A program made the position numbers and the translations under genes. The notes under the pieces were generated by a model. It saw only the letters and a list, made by a program, of their open reading frames with translations. It was not told the DNA's origin and made no database searches. From assembly GCA_965644315.1 (NCBI GenBank), contig CBFFRQ010000078.1, positions 62,001 to 126,000 on the forward strand: a stretch of DNA of 64,000 nt. Direction: 5' to 3'. Origin of the DNA: Caecitellus pseudoparvulus (Eukaryota > Bigyra: Bicosoecida). Shown here one piece after another: positions 10,845 to 21,800 of this stretch. The number at the start of each line of letters is the position of its first letter. Position 1 is the stretch's first letter.

Positions 10845-11850
10845 TGCCAACTTGGACGCGGCATCGGACATGGCAGCCAGCTCGCCATCCTCCGGCAAAC
10901 CGTGAGCACTGCGGGGAAGCAGGGCACGTGCAGGGCAGCGCAAGGCGGTAGGTCAAGCGCACAGCGAAACGCACCGCCACACAACTTCGCCCTGCTTGTT
11001 GATGAGGTACACGAAGCCGTAGGAGCGGTTGTGCATGGCTGCCAGCTCCGTGAACCACTGCGAAGCGGAGGCAGAGGCGCAGGTGAAACGCAGACGTGGC
11101 GGCGCCGCGGCCTGCAGGCACGCACGGTGATGTTGTAGTGGTACGGCTCAAACACGGCGATGGAGTGCTCCTGCACTTCCGGGGCCAGCGCGCCCTTCAC
11201 CATGTTGGTGAAGAAACCCGGCGCGAAGAAGTACTCGAAGCCGTCCATGTACTTCAAGTTCACCAGGCGGTACCCCGGCTTGCTGCCGAAATCAGCCAGG
11301 AACTTGGACTGCCACTGCGAGAGGTCCTGGTTGGGCAGCCCCAGCCCCGAGAAGGAGACAGTCAGGCACGTGACGTCGTCGTGCTTGGCCAGCACCTCGT
11401 TCACGTCCACCTTGGCGCCGTCGGCGACGGAGAAAGACGCCGCGTTGGGCACGTAGAAGGTGGGAATGGTCTGCTCTGCAGGAAGCAGCTCTGAAGTGGC
11501 CTTGAACAGCTGCGGGGAGCGACAGGCCTCACGGCGGCCGTGCAAGGCGCGTGACAGAGGTGCGGAAATGGACTGCGCCGCACCTTGCCGTCCCCCTGCA
11601 GATGGTCTGTGTACCGCCGAATGTGAGGGCGCTCGAAGAAGGCACCGCTCAAGTGGAATCCGAAATCCGTCGACGGGTCCCTGTAGTCATTCCCGCGCGA
11701 CCCTGGCGCGCCAGGGTGCTTGTAGTCCAACCACGGGTGGGAAGCGGCCGAGGCACCTGCCGCAGCGGCAGTCCCTGCGCTGCTCGAGGCAGCCCGTGCA
11801 GCCACAGGCGCCACACGGCGCGTGGCCGACTTGACTGCAGAAGCCAGCAT
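10842..11850 (-). CDS. ATP10-family mitochondrial ATP synthase assembly factor, copy B
   Basis: Exons: 11850-11584, 11509-11126, 11057-10975 and 10908-10842; donors GTGCGG, GTGCGT and GTGCGT; 266 residues. MLASAVKSATRRVAPVAARA is a typical mitochondrial presequence. FHLSGAFFERPHIRRYTDHL precedes the thioredoxin-like domain (VTCLTVSFSGLGLPNQDL, then YRLVNLKYMDGFEYF). The end, NRSYGFVYLINKQGEVVWRAHG, is the same ATP10 signature as in copy A (NRMMGHVYLLDHKGVVRWRAH). Outside that signature the two proteins are too different for a recent tandem duplication, so this is either an old duplication or two ancient paralogues. Copy B looks closer in length to classical ATP10. Role and matrix location are inferred from the family. 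Confidence 0.8.
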
Positions 11851-13367
11851 GTTGATCTGGAGTGGAGATCCAGTGCCAGGCGTCTCGGAGGAGCTGGTGG
11901 CTCAGGTGGGTTGTTTGGATTGTGCCAGGCCTGCAAGTGCTGTCTGGTGCTGCGTCTCCAATCGACCCCAACGAGCGCTCACCACCCCCAACAAAAAAAT
12001 GACAACTCTGCATCCTCAGGCATGAATGCTGTGCATATTGGTGGCTTGGCAACCGTCACAAAGGGCCCGCCACGGCCCGTAACACGGAGGCGGCGCTAGA
12101 ATCCTGTGTACCGCAGCAAGGAGCTTCCGCCCGCCCAGGCTGACGACTGGGTGCACCCAGCCCTGCAATCCACCCGCGATGCTAGGCTGTACCTGTGCAG
12201 GGGTGTCAGGATGCCGACGTCACAGGGCAGCCCCTTCGCTCACCCCGCCTCTTGCTGCAGAGCGATACGTGAGGCTCTTGCGCCTTGCGCTCGAATTTCT
12301 GTCGAGATGTCGGTGGTCGATTCGGCTGTCAGGAGATTAACGCTGGAGCCAGTCCATGCTTGGCCATGTTTTCTCTGCATCGCCATGACGATCAAGGCCG
12401 CGACGGCGGACTGCAAGTGTGGCGGCTGCAGCAGCAGCCGAACGAGCAAGTGGCATCATGGAGCAGCCGGGCCTGGTCCGCTCACACTCCACGCCTGAGC
12501 AATGATGGGCAACTCCCTCCAACCTGTGTGACCTGGGGCTGCTCGCAGCTCTTCGCCTCGCAATCCTGGGAGAGAGGGAGCCACTCTTCACTTGGGACAC
12601 TCGCAGTCGCCCCACCTGCCCACCCATGCTTTCCGCGCTGACGGATCACGCCAAACTCTGCAAAATTCCGATATTATTGAGAACTTGAAGAATGCTTTTT
12701 TATTTGCGATGGTTCTCACATTCAGCTGTATCGCTCACTTTGTGGTGGGGAAAATTATGTCGTGCATCCAATTTCCGCACTCCAAACCCACCGCCCCACC
12801 TCTCCATACAACCAGCACGCGTGCTGATCACGACACAGGTGGTCGCAATGACGTGTGTTGAGGGATTCTCCCAAGGTCAGCTTCACCAGGGCCGACAGTA
12901 TGCCGTCGAGTGAACCGCCCGCCTCGACCACTTCGCGTCATGGTGTTGCCAGCCAGCACTCCCCTCAAAATACTAAAACCCGGAATTGATGCCAGTGGGA
13001 GGTCATTCAAGCGAGCGCACTTCCTCCTGTAGTGCGGTATAAATTAGCCTGAACTTCCTAGCAGGTCTGTGGCTTTCCACGCCGTCCTTGCCTTCGTGCG
13101 AGTGCTCGTTGTAGTTGAGGAGCGAGGCCAGAAGCTGTGGTCTGTGCTCAGCCTGTCTCCTCCACACAATGGCGGCAGCTTCTGCAACGATACATACAAC
13201 GAGTATCGGCCCTGTAGATGCGTTGATCGACGTGGCTCGGCGCATTGCCCAGCCCACACCCTCCCCGCCTCAGTGAACACATGCAAATCACCTGCACAGG
13301 TGCATTTCAACGACGCGCCAACCCTCGTCCCTCCCCGACTCAGAACACCTTGCACCGCTGGCCCTCC
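11851..13367. other. Largest unassigned spacer (1.5 kb) with an AT-rich island
   Basis: No frame here shows convincing protein features. The stretch about 12640-12780 is strikingly AT-rich for this locus (runs such as TTTTTTATTT and AAAATTATG). TATAAATT occurs at 13038-13045. A TGCGGAAAT 9-mer lies on the minus strand at 12771-12779. The frame at 12285-12641 contains a short WD-like string (LQVWRLQQQ) but nothing more. It could hold a promoter, a non-coding RNA gene or a decayed gene. Confidence 0.35.
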
Positions 13368-14973
13368 TTACTCCAGAGCACGGACAGACTGCACGATAAT
13401 GTCAGCTGCCTCCTCCAACTGCTCACTCGACAACGTCAGTGGCGGCGCGAAACGGATCACGTGCTTCTGCGTCGGCTTGGCCAACAGCCCCCGTCGCATG
13501 AACTCGGCACACAGAGCTTCTGCGTCCTGGCCATCTGGCGCGTCGGGCCTGACCACCAGGGCATTGAACAAGCCCAGTCCGCGCACCTCCTGCACCAGCC
13601 CTGTGCCGCCAGACACGTGGGACAGCACCGGGTCTCGGCCTTCGCCCGCCGCCACGTGAGTCTCAGTCACACTGTCCCCACTCACCAGCCCAGCCAGGGT
13701 CTTGCGCAGGGTCTGGCCCAGCTCATCGGATCGCTGCACCAAGCCCTCCTCCATGAGGACCTTGACGGCTTCCGTGGCCACAACGCAGGCCAGGGGATTT
13801 CCGCCGTACGTGCTGCCGTGCTGGCCGGGCTGCAGCGTCTCCATGACTTCCGCCTTGCCCAGCACGGCGCTGACAGGCATCATGCCGCCCGAGAGGGCTT
13901 TGCCCAGAATGACCAGGTCGGGGCGCACGCCCTCCCAGTCCACCGCCAGCAGCCTGCCAGATCGGCCCAGGCCCGACTGCACTTCGTCTGCGATCCACAA
14001 GACGTTGTACTTGTCGCAGAGCGCGCGCACGCCGGCAAGGTAGCCCTCGCTGGGCACCACGACGCCGGCCTCGCCTTGGATGGGCTCCACCATGAACGCC
14101 GCGATGTTGGGGTTGCTCTTGAACATCTCCTCCAGCGCAGGCAAGTCGTTGAAGGGGACAGAGGCGTAGCCAGGCAGGAAGGGCCCGAAGCCCCCCCGCG
14201 CGGCGGGGTCGTCTGAGGAGGAAATGGCGCCCAGGGTGCGGCCCCAGAAGTTGCCGTGGGCAAACACGGTGACGGCTTGGTCGGCAGGCACGCCCTTGAC
14301 GTCGTACGCCCAGCGACGGGCCAGCTTGACGGCAGACTCGCCGCCCTCCACGCCAGTGTTCATGGGCAGCATGCGGTCGAAGCCGAACGTTTCACACATG
14401 AACTTCGCGTAAGGGCCCAGCTTGTCGTTGAAGAATGCACGAGAGGTCAGTGTGAGCGTCTCGCTCTGCTTCTTGACGGCCTCCACGAGGCGAGGGTGGC
14501 AGTGGCCCTGCAAGGGGGGGTGGCGGCAGGGTGGGGTGTGGCGCATCACAGCCAGGGCTTGCCTTGCGAAACACGCCAAAGCTTCAGGGCGCCCTGGGCA
14601 CGCACCTGGTTGACGGCTGAGTAAGCCGAGAGGAAGTCGTAGTATGTCTTGCCCTCCACATCTGTCACGTGCACACCTGTGGAGTAGAACCGCTTGGGCG
14701 TGTGGAAAAGCGCGTGGATACGCAGGCGCGCACCAAGTGCACTGCCTCTGCCTCTGGCACGTACCTTTTCCGCTGGACAGGACCACTGGCAGGGGATCGT
14801 AGTTGTTCACGCCGAAATCAGCTTCTAATTTCATAAAGTGGCTTGCAGTCTGTGGGGGCCGTGGGCGCCTGGCTTGCCTGCGTGCCCCGCTTTGGCGTAA
14901 ACCCTCGCTGACGCACAGACATGCTGCGCCACGCTGGCACACGCCTGGCGCCGGCGGCTGCCCTTGCCAACAT
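13368..14973 (-). CDS. OAT: Ornithine aminotransferase, mitochondrial
   Basis: OAT is a PLP enzyme that converts ornithine and 2-oxoglutarate to glutamate semialdehyde and glutamate. Exons: 14973-14917, 14849-14765, 14676-14606 and 14507-13368 (TAA); donors GTGCGT, GTACGT and GTGCGT; 450 residues, the usual size. Exon 1, MLARAAAGARRVPAWRSMS, is an Arg-rich mitochondrial presequence. The joins rebuild FMKLEADFGVNNYDPLPVVL, SSGKGVHVTDVEGKTYYDFL and SAYSAVNQGHCHPRL, all diagnostic of OAT. Exon 4 has MNTGVEGGESAVKLARRW, FMVEPIQGEAGVVVP, WIADEVQSGLGRSG (PLP-contacting Asp), ILGKALSGGMMPVSA (Schiff-base Lys) and GQHGSTYGGNPLACVVA. All family exon joins are in frame, so the gene looks intact. Confidence 0.95.
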
Positions 14974-15844
14974 GCTGGTCGGGTGGGTGCTGTCGAGGTG
15001 GCTGATGAGCTGCTGTAGGGTCTTTACCTTGGTGATCGTGTGTGTCGTCCTGCTGTTCGCGTTTTGGGCCCGCTGCGCGAGCGCGTTGTGTGAGCCACGT
15101 TGCTGCTGAGGTGCGGATTGAGCCTGTACAAGGGGGGCGCAGCCTGACGCAAGTTCCTTGCAGCACACAAATCCGTAAGTAAGCCAAAGAGGTGGTCCTG
15201 TCCACAGTGGCTACAGCTGGCCCAGGGCACCTGCGAAGCTCCTTGAACGGTGTGCGCCAGCCCATCAGCACCACGCGAGGCTGCAACTGGCTGTGGCGTG
15301 CCCCCGATTCCAGGGGAAGAACGCCAACTGCACCCGGCATTGGTTTCGCCCCCATGGACTATCCAGTGGGTGCTCGACGTGTGGCAGTCACTGAAGGCGC
15401 CCGGGCGGCGCCTGGAGATGTTACCAGCGCAGTGTACAGCAGCAACGGCAGGAGCAAGCCAACTGTGCGTGGCAGCGAGCGAAGAGCGCGCATGGCAGCG
15501 CCCTGACCTGCGAGCAGTCGTGATGCATACTGCACTGTTATGCGCCGCCTCCTCGCTGTCCCTCGCAGAGCATTCGTAGCTCTCGCAGCTTTGCCCGCTC
15601 CGCCGTTGCCGTGAGTTGAGCGCTGTATTTCCGCACGTTGCGGCAGCGCGGCACACCTGACCCCCTGCACCTTTTGCAGAGTGGAGGGCGCAGCATTCGA
15701 GCACAGGGCTCGTCACAGACCCCTCTTCATGCGCCTGCAGCCGATGCAGGCCCTTCCCGCTTGCGACGTCCAGGTCGCCCGGGAGCCGCTGAGCGACACC
15801 CTCAACGACGGCCGGCAGCCTCGAGTCGCACGCCACGCAGCGCC
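14974..15844. other. Spacer with possible small or cryptic exons on both strands
   Basis: On the minus strand an ATG at 15493 opens MRALRSLPRTVGLLLPLLLY, a good signal-peptide sequence, which stops at 15359 unless spliced. A TGCGGAAAT motif lies about 135 bp upstream of it (15635-15627). Minus-strand segments bounded by AG..GT (about 15290-15230 and 15122-15028) could be later exons or 5'UTR exons of OAT. On the plus strand MRRLLAVPRRAFVALAALPA at 15539 is followed by a GTGAGT, and CTTTTGCAG ends at 15679, so a first exon of the giant gene is also conceivable but does not join in phase. Confidence 0.3.
15359..15493 (-). CDS. Candidate first exon of a secreted or membrane protein (unconfirmed)
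   Basis: The ORF encodes a basic start, an LLLPLLLYTALV hydrophobic core and a SPGAARA cleavage-like site, then a short Ser/Arg-rich tail to a stop. It has no recognisable mature domain, so it is either the first exon of a gene whose later exons I cannot resolve, or chance. The upstream TGCGGAAAT and the absence of another gene on this strand are weak support. Confidence 0.2.
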   Translation of the reverse strand: MRALRSLPRTVGLLLPLLLYTALVTSPGAARAPSVTATRRAPTG

Positions 15845-18800
15845 ATGCGCCTCATGTCTGCACGAGTGCGCCACGCCAACTCGGGACAGAGTGCGGCGCT
15901 CACGGCTCGGGCCAGTGCCGTGAGCTCCTTCGTCACACAGGCGCTGTCAAACCACGACGCGTTGACCCTGGGCCCACACCCCGTTGTGAACAGCCCCCCT
16001 CCCCCCGACCACAGCTCCCCCCTCCCAGGCCTGGGCGCCTCTCACCGTCTGCAGCCACGCAGTCCCCCTCCTGGGAAGGCACCCCGCTCGCCCACGGCGC
16101 GAGCGCCCCCCCCCGACCCCTCAGCCTTCCTGGACGAGGCTGCTGAGCTCATCACCCTGCACGGCGTCAGCAGCGTCGCGCCGCCTGTGCCGCCGCCTGA
16201 CGTGCTGGACGGCGCGCAGGTGGACCTGGGGCGGGAGGACGACCTGCGGCGGCGGCGAGGTCGCGCCTTCCTCGCCCAGCAGCGCGCTCGCCGGCGCCAG
16301 GCAGCCCGTGCCGCTGCTGCTGCCTCCGCCACCGCCACCTCCAAACGGACGGATGCGCTGGCGGCCCTGGACGCTGCCAGGCGCAGTGCCGTGGCGCCGT
16401 CCACTCAGGCACGCCGCCGGGGCAGTGCCTCCTCCGCCACCCGCGGCAAAAGGCGTGGCTCTGGGCCGAAGGCAGGTGCAGCGAGTGACAGGTCCACCAG
16501 TGGGCAGGGGCGGGTGAGGCGAGGTGCCGCCCCTCAGGAACCGCCACCGTCGGAAGCGCATGCTCCCCGCCCTGCTCCACGGCACACTGCGGCAGAGCCG
16601 GACGCCGATGATCTGTACCTGCAGTGGCTGGGCACGTCGCAGGCGGCGGCCCAGGGCACACGCTCCACGTCGCCGGACTTGCTGGGCGGGGCGGTGCCAC
16701 GCTCCGGCAGCCCCTCTGCTGTCGTCGTGGAGGGGGGGGTGGAGGAGGCGAAGAGCCCCCCCCCTACACCCCCCTCGCCGCCAGCGGCGGACACCGCCCC
16801 CGCCACGCCCCCCACTGACGGACACCTGTTCATGCAGTGGCTGGGCACGACCCCCGAGGGTGTCGGCGCGGCCAACACACGGCCCAGTCCCTCCGCTGAC
16901 GGCCGCTCAGGCAGCCCGGCGGCGGTGCAGGTGGAGGAGGGGACTGCACCTGGCTCCACAGAGGTGCGCCGAGCCCTTCAACACCCCAACGCGACGCCCT
17001 CCCCTGTACCACTGCGCCCGTCCCCTGGCGAGGAGACGGCGCCCACCCCCGTCAGCCATGACGGCGCGTCGGGTCTGGGCAGCGGCAGGTCGGCGTCTGT
17101 GCCTGCCCTCCCCGTGGCCAAGCTCCGCTCCCCGACGCCAGGGCAAGCCGAGGGCGGCGGCTGGCGCATCCTGGCCCCAGTGGCCACGCCAGCAGGCACG
17201 TCACCCACAGGTGCAGCCACACCTCCCACGGCGCCGACAGAGGCAAACCAGCGGGAGCCAGCCCGCCCACCGCCCGCCCACTCCACCCTCGCGCAAGGCG
17301 AGGATCTGCGGGACACCATCCGCCAGCTCCAGGCAGAGGTGGAGCAGCTGAGAGAGGGCGTGCGTGCGCCCCCAGCGGCCGAAGCCCCGCCCTCTGCCCG
17401 GGCTGACATGGACGCCTTCATGGCCCGACTTCAAGCTGCAGCAGACGCCGGCGCCGCGGCAGTGAACGCGGGGGAGGACCAGCCTTCGCCGCAGACGCCC
17501 TCCCCCCCACGCCCCGTGCGGCAGGGCCGGCCTCTGGCCCACATTTCCAGCGCCATCGCAGCCGGCGTGGCGGCGGGCGGCGGTGCCCGGGCAGCCTTGC
17601 TGGCGCTGGACCTGGACTCCAGCGACTCAGACACCTCCCAAGCCAGCCCCGCTGCCTCCACCCCCACCTTCCGTGGCCACCCTCGCGGCAGTTACCAGGA
17701 AAGCAAGTCCAGCGGGCACCCCACCAGCGCCGTGCCCCCGCAGCGGGCTTGGGCAGGCGCCCTCAGCGACAGCGACTCCTCTGCCTCCAGCCTGTCATTT
17801 GACGAGACGGATTACGCGTATGCCGCCAGGGTGGCGGCTCGGGCGCTGGGGGGGCGGGCTCGCCGCGATGCCGCCGACGCCGCTGGCGAACAGTGGGCCC
17901 ACGTCCGCCGCGCAGATCGGGTGCAGCCAGTGTCGCCTGCGGCGCCCAGTCGTCAGAACAAGTACAGCGTCAGCACGCTCTTTGCGGATGCGCTGGCCCA
18001 GCTGGATGTGGAGGATGCGGGGGAAGAGTCCTCCTCCTCCTCCTCCTCGGACAGCAGCTCGGCCAGCGCCTCGGACGGCGAGGATGTGCAGGCCCAAGCT
18101 GACGCAGCCATTGCACGGGCTGAGGCTGGGCGGGCTGCCCGAGAAGCTGCCCTGCGCACAGCACGCGCCGGCCGGGCGACGCCCCCTGCTGAACGCCACA
18201 GTGAGCGCCAGTCGTCCGAGGCAGGCGCATCGGAGGCCGGTGCCGCAGAGGCTGTGCAGGGTCTGCCTAGCCAAGCGGCTCGAGCGTACTTTGAGAGAGT
18301 CATGGGGGATGGCACACCCGAGCTGAGGGGGGCGCAGCCGGCCCCCGCTGCAAGCACCACGTCGGACACCACGTCTGAGCTGGATGAGTGGGTGCGGCAG
18401 TACAAGCAGCTGGGCATTGCCAACCGGGAACGCCGCAAGGTGTGGCTGGAAGGCGCACGCGAGCAGCAGCCGTCTGGGCCGCCGGCAGCAGTGCTGCACC
18501 AGCAAATCCTGGAGTCCCTCGTGGCGATGGACGCCATGGACGCAACTGCCGAGCAATTGCGCGACATGCAGAGCGCGCGCGAGCTGTCCGAGGCGCAGGC
18601 CGAGACAGCAGCGGTGCGGGGCGCGTGGGAGGCGCAGGCCGCTGCCGCTGAGGCCGCTGCTGCCGCCACCACCCTGCAAGTGCAGACTGAAGCAGAGCTG
18701 GAGTCTCGCACCGCTGCCCTGACAGAGGAGTTTGAAGCCGCCTATGCCCGTCGCATGACAGAGCTGGCTGCTGTGGCGGAGACGGCGGAGGCAGCCCTGG

Positions 18801-21800
18801 CTGCCTCGCGGCGCCGAACGGGGCAGGTGCAGACGGATACGCCCCCCCGCCAAGTGTCAGTGGGGGTGACGGCAGATGGGCCGCTGCAGGAAGCCAAGGC
18901 TGTGCTGGCCACACGCGTCGCAGAAGCACGTGCAGCCGGCAAGGAGTGGCCCCCTGCCATGGCCACCACCAGCGTCCAGGCCAGTCTGCCAGTGGACACG
19001 ACGGTGGGCACACAGACGCAGGGCGAGCAGGACAGCCCGTCGACAGACACAGGTGGCGCTGGCATGCAGGCGCCCGGCAGTCCCCTGGACACGACACCGG
19101 CCGCAGCCAGCCAGGCCCCAGCCAGCCTGTCGCCTGCAGCGCTGCAGGTGGCATACTCGGCCCATGCGGCGGCACTGGGCAGCGCCCTCGCAGCGTACCA
19201 GCGGGACCCTGCCAGCCTCACTGCCAGCCAGGCTGCCTTGCTCAACCAGGCCAGCCGTGGGGCGCTGGGAGACGGGTACGCAGTTGCATTTGCTGGGCCA
19301 GAGCGGGGTGCCGATCGGGCCCCCCTGCCCCCCAGATACCCAGGCGGCGCACCCCCCCACCCTGCAGGCACGCACCAGCGGCGCCACTCCCAGTCTGTGG
19401 ACAGCACAGGGGGGTACTCGGGCTACAGCTCAGACGGCTTTGAGGAAGACTACAGTGCGGAGTTTGAAGACGCCTCCGTGGCGTCCTCCATCCACGAGGG
19501 CGCCATGCCCGGCCTGCACACCTCCCACGCCACATCTGTCGGAGAGGCCTCGGCCCTGCAGGCTCGCCCCGTCCCCGACTCCCCTGCCTCACAACCCGAC
19601 TCCCAGCCCAGCGTGGTGGAGGACGGCTCCTCCCTGGAGCTGGGCGGCAGCGACGAGTCAGTGCCGGAGGAGGAGGCAGTGGTGGAGCGCAGCGCCTTGG
19701 ACACCAGCATCCCCGAGTCACCACACGTGGCGCCGCTGGGTGTGTCCTTCGCTGCCTCGCCCCTGGGCCGGCAGGGGGGCTCATTCCGCGGGGATGCCGC
19801 GTCTGTGGCCTACAGCCCCGACCTCGGGCAGTCCAGCTACACGTACGTGTCGGGCGGGGTGCCAGAGGTGGAGGAATCGGGCAGCGCAGCGGTGGGGCAC
19901 TCCCTTGCCCGGGCCGGGTCCATGGGCGGGTCCACCGTCATGTCGGCGTACAGCCAAGACTTTGAGGAAGATGAAGATGGCGAGGAGGACGAGGGGGGAG
20001 ACTGGGTCGCCCAGCGCCCCCCGCACTCGGCCATCACGCACGCCCCTGGCAGCGCCGATGCGGCTGGCCTGGACTTCTCCCTCCTGGACGCTCTGGCACG
20101 GGAGGGTGACGCGCCACCAGACCTCGTCGCCGGCTTCAAGGGCAGCCTGCAGGCGCGCGTGGCCAGCCAGATGCAGATGTTGGATGTGACGGAGGCCGCC
20201 CTGCGCCGGCGCCTGACTGCCACAGTGGCGGGCGGCGCACCGCCGCACCTTGCCCGGCTGCAGTTCGAGACGGAGGTGGCTGCGCTGGTGCGGGACCGGG
20301 CCTCGGTGCGCGTGCAGGCGTACCACGACATGGTGCTCTTCCGCGCCCACGTGACGGGAGACCCCACCATGCTCAAATCCCTCACCCTACAAGACGCCCA
20401 GCGACCGGGAGCTTCCGTCGTGTCCCCAGGTCCGGCGGGCTCACCCCCTTCCACTGCGCCCCTGGCACTGCCTCAGCCAGTCACCCCCCCACGCGCGCAG
20501 GCGCCGACCCCTGCCCCATCTGTGCAGGACTCGGGCAGGTACACGGAGAGCTTTGTCAGTTACGGGGAGGCCTCGGCCCTGCAGGCTCGCCCCGTCCCCG
20601 ACTCCCCTGCCTCGCAACCAGAATCCCAGCCCAGCGTCGTGGAGGACGGCTCCTCCCTGGAGCTGGACGGCAGCGACGAGTCGGTGCCGGAGGAGGAGGC
20701 AGTGGAGGAGTCTCCGGCCCCTTCGACAGTCAGGCCGGGGACTCCTCCTGCCAGCGTGGTCGACGATGGGTCGTCGCTGGAGCTGGGCGGCAGCGCCACG
20801 TCAGAAAGCGTTCCGGATGTGGTGGCAGGCGATGCCCAAGCGGATGCGGCGGGCGCCCCCACCCTCCACGCCGCATCCCGCAGCGACCTGTACGCGTCAG
20901 ACGTCTTCGAGACCTCCCTGCCTTCCCCAGAGGCCTCCGGGGCGGTGTCGGGCGTGTACGGCGAAGGCGACGTGTCGGCTGCCTACAGCGACTCATTCGT
21001 CACGGCACCCAGCCAAGCACCGGCCCCCGCACCGCCCTCGCCGCACACTGACAGCGTGGTTAGTAGCGTTGCGGAGTCCCTGCCGAGTCCAGACAGGGAA
21101 ATCACTGGGCAGAGTGTCTCGACAAAGTACAGTGACACGTGGGACGCGGAAGACAGCGGGGAAGCGGCGGCGCACCCCCCTCAACCAGGTGCCCCCCCCG
21201 CCTCACCACAGCCCAAGCCTGCGGAGCCCCTGTCGCCGCCCACGCCAGCCCCCGCAGATGCGACCTTGAACATGTCCGTGTCGGCGTCTGGAGTCGTGGA
21301 TTCCCTGGCCGCCTCCAGCCAATCCGCCGCCGAGCTGAGCGCCTCCATGGCTCACCACCAGGCCCGCGTCGCTGACCTGCGCTCACAAGTGCAGCGCAAG
21401 CGAGGCGCCCTGGCGGCGGTGCGTCGGCAGGTGTCGCAAGCTGAGAACAAGGTGGCCCTGCGACAGGAAGCGGCAGAGCTTGAGGGGGAGCTTGCCGAGC
21501 TGGATGTCCAACTTGCAACCGAACACAGCACGCTGGAATCCCTGTCCAGGCAGCTGCAGGAATCGGCACAGGGGGGACCAGTCGGCGCCCCCTCTCCGCC
21601 CCCCTCTCCGCCACACAGCCCTGCATCCTCCTCAGGAACTGAGGGTGTCCCTGAGGACAGCTTCCCGGAGTCACTGCCCGAGTCACTGCCGCCAACCGGC
21701 GAGGCTGAGGACAGCGGGCACCTGCTGGCAGCTGCGACAGGTCTGGGGAGCAGTGCCAGCTCCACGTCGGGCGTGTCCCCGCGCGCAGGAGACGTGGAGT

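Noticed and set aside
12285-12641. Possible WD40 fragment (LQVWRLQQQ) in the large spacer
   Set aside because: Only one short WD-like string is present, with no further blades, splice context or upstream exons.
15024-15836. 270-residue minus-strand open frame
   Set aside because: It is Cys/His/Arg-rich with no domain and overlaps the 5' part of the giant gene. Only the small signal-peptide ORF inside is kept, as a weak candidate.
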